Shown: piece by piece, positions 39,983 to 42,979 of the stretch
Numbering within the stretch: position 1 is the stretch's first letter
Layout of the letters: each line of letters begins with the position of its first letter
Assembly (NCBI GenBank): GCA_937892155.1
Contig: CALAUG010000089.1
Location: forward strand, 1 to 42,979
Source: an uncultured Bacteroidales bacterium
GTDB lineage: Bacteria; Bacteroidota; Bacteroidia; Bacteroidales; UBA1715
Direction of reading: 5' to 3'
DNA: 42,979 bases
Translations under genes and position numbers: made by a program
Notes under the pieces: model-generated
Seen by the model: the letters and a program-made list of their open reading frames with translations, nothing else
Databases searched by the model: none
Told to the model about the DNA's origin: nothing

Positions 39983-41413
39983 CTATACTCCTTCGCCAGA
40001 AACGACAGTTTTTATTGTATAAATCAAGATTTTTATGTCAAGATAAATAGACATATTCTCAATATATAGAATGTCGTATTTCATTCGGCTAGCCATTTCT
40101 TCGGGACTTTGCGCATAACCGTATTTTACTTGCCCAAGCGATGTGATTCCAGGACGGACTTTTTGTAAGTGTGTATAGTGTGGTGCAAGTTTTACAATTT
40201 GGTTGATGAAATATTGCCGTTCGGGACGTGGGCCCACAAGTGACATATCTCCTTTCAGTACGTTGAAAAATTGTGGTATTTCGTCCAGTCTGAATTTACG
40301 CATTGTACGTCCCCATTTAGTGATTCTGTCATCGTTTTCAGACGATAACTGAGGACCATCAACTTCCGATTCCACTATCATGGAACGGAATTTATAAATG
40401 AAAAATGGTTTGCCATATCGTCCAATACGTTCTTGTTTGTAGAAAATAGGACCCTTCGATGAACATTTTACCATTATTGCCGTGAACAAGTACAATGGTG
40501 AAGCAATGACAAGAACTAAAATTGAAATAATGATGTCGGCGATTCTTTTGAACTTTTCCTGCCAAGCAGGCATTACGTTCTGCGAAATAATAATGAGAGG
40601 TTCGTCGTGAATTGACTCAAATGAAACACGTCCGGAAATAAGGTCGCAGTTGTCAGGAATGGCTTTTATGACGGCTTTAGTTCCTTGTATGCACGATAAG
40701 ATATGTTCAATGTAGGCGTGTTCTTTCGATTCAATGGCAATAATCACTTCTTCAACTTGGAATTCCTTCAAATATTTCTGTGCTTCTTCAACTCGTCCAA
40801 GGTGAGGCATGTAGTTCGCCATTTGATATTTTTCTTGTTGAATAACATTCACAAATCCGATGAATTTGTTACCCGATGATTTTTTTGCATTGGTCAAACG
40901 TTTGTAGAGTTGTTCTGCTCTTTCGTTTGAGCCGATTAACAGCGTGTTGAATCCAATTTGACGTGTTTGAATTTTGTGGGTTGTTCTGCTAGTGATAATT
41001 AATCGGGGAATATACGAGACGATGAATTGCGTTGAAAACAATAACCACAACGATTCGTAATATCCTTTGTAGTTCGGCACGTTGTCATTCAACACAATAG
41101 AGAAAAATAATATAAGTGAACCAAGAAGTGTTATACCGAGCGTTAAAAGAAATTCTTTCAATCTGGACTTTCTATACGCATTTTTGTAGTAACCGCTTAA
41201 ATAATATAGCAAAATCCACATAAACGGAATGATTGCCAATCCATATTTATAGTTGATGTCGAGTGCTATTCGTTTCCGGAATTCAGGGAATTCTGCGTAA
41301 AAAGCATCAATATATTGATTGCGTAGGTAGAAAAAAATAGTCCAAGCGATTGCGGCAGTTAAAAAGTCACAAACTAAATAGAGAATCGTATGTCTTGTCT
41401 TATTTATTTCCAT
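39983..41413 (-). CDS. Polyprenyl-phosphate sugar phosphotransferase initiating exopolysaccharide synthesis
   Basis: A 476-residue inner-membrane enzyme of the WcaJ/WbaP type, which loads the first sugar phosphate on undecaprenyl phosphate. Four to five N-terminal membrane helices (about 10-140), a CoA-binding-like middle (NTLLIGSNERAEQLYKRL; IAIESKEHAYIEHIL), then a fifth helix IADIIISILVLVIASPLYLF and the catalytic domain: GPIFYKQERIGRYGKPF, KFRSM, KWGRTMRKFRLDEIPQF, NVLKGDMSLVGPRPE and VRPGITSLGQV. First gene of a unit with glsA, glsB and the YgjP-type gene. A -7 box only 6 bases upstream would make the mRNA leaderless. Confidence 0.93.
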   Translation of the reverse strand: MEINKTRHTILYLVCDFLTAAIAWTIFFYLRNQYIDAFYAEFPEFRKRIALDINYKYGLAIIPFMWILLYYLSGYYKNAYRKSRLKEFLLTLGITLLGSLILFFSIVLNDNVPNYKGYYESLWLLFSTQFIVSYIPRLIITSRTTHKIQTRQIGFNTLLIGSNERAEQLYKRLTNAKKSSGNKFIGFVNVIQQEKYQMANYMPHLGRVEEAQKYLKEFQVEEVIIAIESKEHAYIEHILSCIQGTKAVIKAIPDNCDLISGRVSFESIHDEPLIIISQNVMPAWQEKFKRIADIIISILVLVIASPLYLFTAIMVKCSSKGPIFYKQERIGRYGKPFFIYKFRSMIVESEVDGPQLSSENDDRITKWGRTMRKFRLDEIPQFFNVLKGDMSLVGPRPERQYFINQIVKLAPHYTHLQKVRPGITSLGQVKYGYAQSPEEMASRMKYDILYIENMSIYLDIKILIYTIKTVVSGEGV

Positions 41414-41418
41414 AGGAG

Positions 41419-41426
41419 CAAATATA
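41419..41426 (-). promoter_or_regulatory. -7-like box immediately before the sugar-transferase gene
   Basis: Minus strand TATATTTG at 41419-41426 matches TAnnTTTG, but the start would fall on or next to ATG 41413. Either the mRNA is leaderless or the box is fortuitous. Confidence 0.3.
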
Positions 41427-41449
41427 TCACTTTTCTCGTTGCTGATTCA

Positions 41450-42448
41450 TTACTCCGAGCAATTTTGGCACATCTTTATTTCTCTGCGATTCGTATGGAT
41501 GTGTTTCCTAAAATCCTGATATTTGGCAGAATGCCAAATTTCTTCAAATGGCTGGTTCTGTACGTTTCCGAAGGTGAAAATGTGGTTTTTGTCAAAGCAG
41601 CATGGAACCACGTTGCCATTCCACGCAATAATACTGGAACTCCACATTTTCCAGCATTTATTTTTTAAATCTTTTTTGATGCTTAGTTCACCATTTCCGT
41701 CAACATCGTATCTGCTGTTTTTATCGGAAGGGAGCATTTCAATGTTCTGTGAGTCGTAGAATTGTGCAGTCTTAAATTTGATAATGTCAACTTTGTATCG
41801 TTTTCCTATTGCCTGAATTTTTTTTGTGTTGATTTCGGTGTGATTGAACAGCAGACATTGTAGTTCCACCAAAGGAAGTGACGAATGGAGTTTCATCTTT
41901 GCATCGCGTATGGCTGTCAAACCTTCAATCACTTTGGGAAATTGTCCGTTGCGGCGGTATTTTTCGTATGTCCGTTGATTGTGCCCGTCAAGCGAGATGA
42001 TAATTTTCGTCAGTCCCGACTTTACTATCTCTTCGGCATTGTCTTTTGTAATGAAGTGGGCGTTTGACGATATTGAGGTTAGAATCCGTTCGCTGTGTGC
42101 CAATTTGATAATGTCTATCATATTGTCGTTGACGAACGGCTCGCCTTGAAAATATAAATTTGTAAAAATGACGTGTTTCTTTATTTGTGGAATGATTTTT
42201 TTACATAACTCAAATTCCATTTTCCCTTTGGGAACTATGCTGCTTTTGTTTCCAGTTGGACATTCTGGGCAATGCAAATTACAGATGTTTGTTGGCTCAA
42301 TGCTGATAAATGCTGGCAAACTTTTGAATCTATGAATTTTAAAATATGCAGAAAAAACGAATGAAATCGCCAAACGAATGTAATTCCAAACTCTTGAAAA
42401 TGAGAGGCTTTTAAATATTTGCACTATAAAAACAAGATAGAATTTCAT
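41450..42448 (-). CDS. Radical SAM protein with SPASM domain
   Basis: A 332-residue enzyme with the radical SAM cluster motif NICNLHCPEC (Cys56, Cys60, Cys63) and a C-terminal SPASM-like region: CWKMWSSSIIAWNGNVVPCC, FGNVQNQPFEEIWHS and CQNC, which would hold an auxiliary Fe-S cluster. The N-terminus (about 1-36) is hydrophobic, as in several envelope-linked members. Such proteins modify peptides or carry out carbohydrate or cofactor chemistry; the substrate is unknown and no precursor peptide is seen nearby. ATG 42448 is chosen over TTG 42469, since the latter overlaps a -7 box. It may be a surface-glycan enzyme given its neighbours. Confidence 0.87.
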   Translation of the reverse strand: MKFYLVFIVQIFKSLSFSRVWNYIRLAISFVFSAYFKIHRFKSLPAFISIEPTNICNLHCPECPTGNKSSIVPKGKMEFELCKKIIPQIKKHVIFTNLYFQGEPFVNDNMIDIIKLAHSERILTSISSNAHFITKDNAEEIVKSGLTKIIISLDGHNQRTYEKYRRNGQFPKVIEGLTAIRDAKMKLHSSLPLVELQCLLFNHTEINTKKIQAIGKRYKVDIIKFKTAQFYDSQNIEMLPSDKNSRYDVDGNGELSIKKDLKNKCWKMWSSSIIAWNGNVVPCCFDKNHIFTFGNVQNQPFEEIWHSAKYQDFRKHIHTNRREIKMCQNCSE

Positions 42449-42452
42449 ACTG

Positions 42453-42979
42453 TTAATTCTTGTGTGCAAATATATTACTTAATGCAACAACTTCCTTTGC
42501 TTCTTTCACGTCGTGTACGCGGATAATGCTTGCTCCCTTTGCGATTGCAATTGTGTTGAGTATGGTTGTACCGTTTAGTGCTTCGTCCGCAGTACAGTGT
42601 AATGCATTCTGTATCATCGATTTTCTTGAAACGCCGACAAGTACGGGACATCCTAATTGAACAAATTGCTCAAGCTGATTCATTAAAGCGTAGTTTTGTT
42701 CCACTGTTTTCCCAAACCCAAATCCTGGATCAATAATACATTGACGGAGACGTATGGATTTTGCATACGCGATTTTGTTGTTGAAGAAGTTCAATACTTC
42801 CTCAACAACGTTGGTATAGTGTGGATTCTGCTGCATAGTTTGTGGGTTCCCTTGCATGTGCATACAAACGTAAGGCAAATCATTGTTTGCCGCATATTGC
42901 ATCATTTCGTTGTCGTAGTTACCACCCGAAATGTCATTAATCATAATTGGTCCAAACGATTCTACTATATGTTTGATAA
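42453..42979 (-). CDS. folP: Dihydropteroate synthase (5' end outside window)
   Basis: The C-terminal 174 residues of the enzyme that condenses p-aminobenzoate with dihydropterin pyrophosphate in folate synthesis, the sulfonamide target. Visible are MINDISGGN, PYVCMHMQGNPQTMQ, CIIDPGFGFGKTVEQN, VGVSRKSMI and IIRVHDV, all core family motifs in order. The frame is open to the window edge (codons upstream read ESFGPI before MINDISG), so ATG 42944 is internal and about 100 residues are missing. Its end is four bases before the radical SAM start. Confidence 0.94.
   Translation of the reverse strand, partial: IKHIVESFGPIMINDISGGNYDNEMMQYAANNDLPYVCMHMQGNPQTMQQNPHYTNVVEEVLNFFNNKIAYAKSIRLRQCIIDPGFGFGKTVEQNYALMNQLEQFVQLGCPVLVGVSRKSMIQNALHCTADEALNGTTILNTIAIAKGASIIRVHDVKEAKEVVALSNIFAHKN
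42467..42474 (-). promoter_or_regulatory. -7 box of the radical SAM gene
   Basis: Minus strand TATATTTG lies inside the 3' end of folP; the start would be about 42460, 12 bases before ATG 42448. It makes the TTG at 42469 an unlikely start. Confidence 0.45.

Overview
The window looks like a chromosomal segment of a Bacteroidales bacterium (phylum Bacteroidota). It has low GC and no Gram-positive signatures. Many genes start just after a Bacteroidota-type -7 box (TAnnTTTG), several with TTTG about 19-20 bp further upstream. It carries type IX secretion (T9SS) components and substrates with both type A and type B sorting domains, a GldB lipoprotein, and a probable glycine-lipid acyltransferase pair. 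I cannot name a genus.

Region by region. (a) 1-5100, accessory: the 3' part of a type I restriction specificity gene (hsdS), followed by what look like decayed hsdS C-terminal tails (about 1386 and 1991). Between them lie small defence-like genes: a Q/N-rich single-pass membrane protein, a TIR-domain protein, and a DUF3800 protein overlapping a possible nuclease-fold protein. Two copies of a short reading frame starting MSKLTETA also occur here. (b) 5100-6900: an AAA_14/DUF4143 ATPase behind three evenly spaced repeats, tRNA-Gly(CCC) with its terminator, and a tiny lipoprotein with GX3 repeats. (c) 7031-8290: lysA. (d) 8306-19363, T9SS surface module: a giant multi-PKD protein with a type B C-terminal domain, divergent from a PorP/SprF-like protein and two paralogous PorE-like TPR/propeller/OmpA proteins. 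(e) 19479-21409: a GH27 alpha-galactosidase and a degenerate-Nudix regulator. (f) 21433-28641, minus strand: hisG-nfeD-SPFH-hisD-hisC, then proB, a glutamine-amidotransferase-like hydrolase and a HAD-IIA protein. The his genes are preceded by a 7-codon leader ORF (MIHHHSI) and a perfectly placed intrinsic terminator, so they look controlled by ribosome-mediated attenuation. (g) 28690-34725: a T9SS-secreted zinc metalloprotease, mannose-1-phosphate guanylyltransferase, GldB, an LpxL-like acyltransferase and a hexapeptide acetyltransferase. (h) 34801-42979, envelope and surface polysaccharide: CDP-glycerol glycerophosphotransferase and glycerol-3-phosphate cytidylyltransferase (convergent), a stand-alone asparagine-synthase-like ATP-pyrophosphatase, a YgjP-type metallopeptidase, GlsB- and GlsA-like acyltransferases, a polyprenyl-phosphate sugar transferase, a radical SAM/SPASM protein, and the 3' part of folP.

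Most of the window serves the cell envelope: T9SS export, lipid A and glycine lipids, capsule or LPS glycan with a possible glycerol-phosphate decoration. Amino-acid biosynthesis (lysine, histidine, proline) is interleaved. The most interesting items are the histidine attenuator, the membrane-protein gene pair embedded in the his operon, the hsdS-relic-punctuated island with TIR and DUF3800 genes, and the repeat array in front of the ATPase gene.
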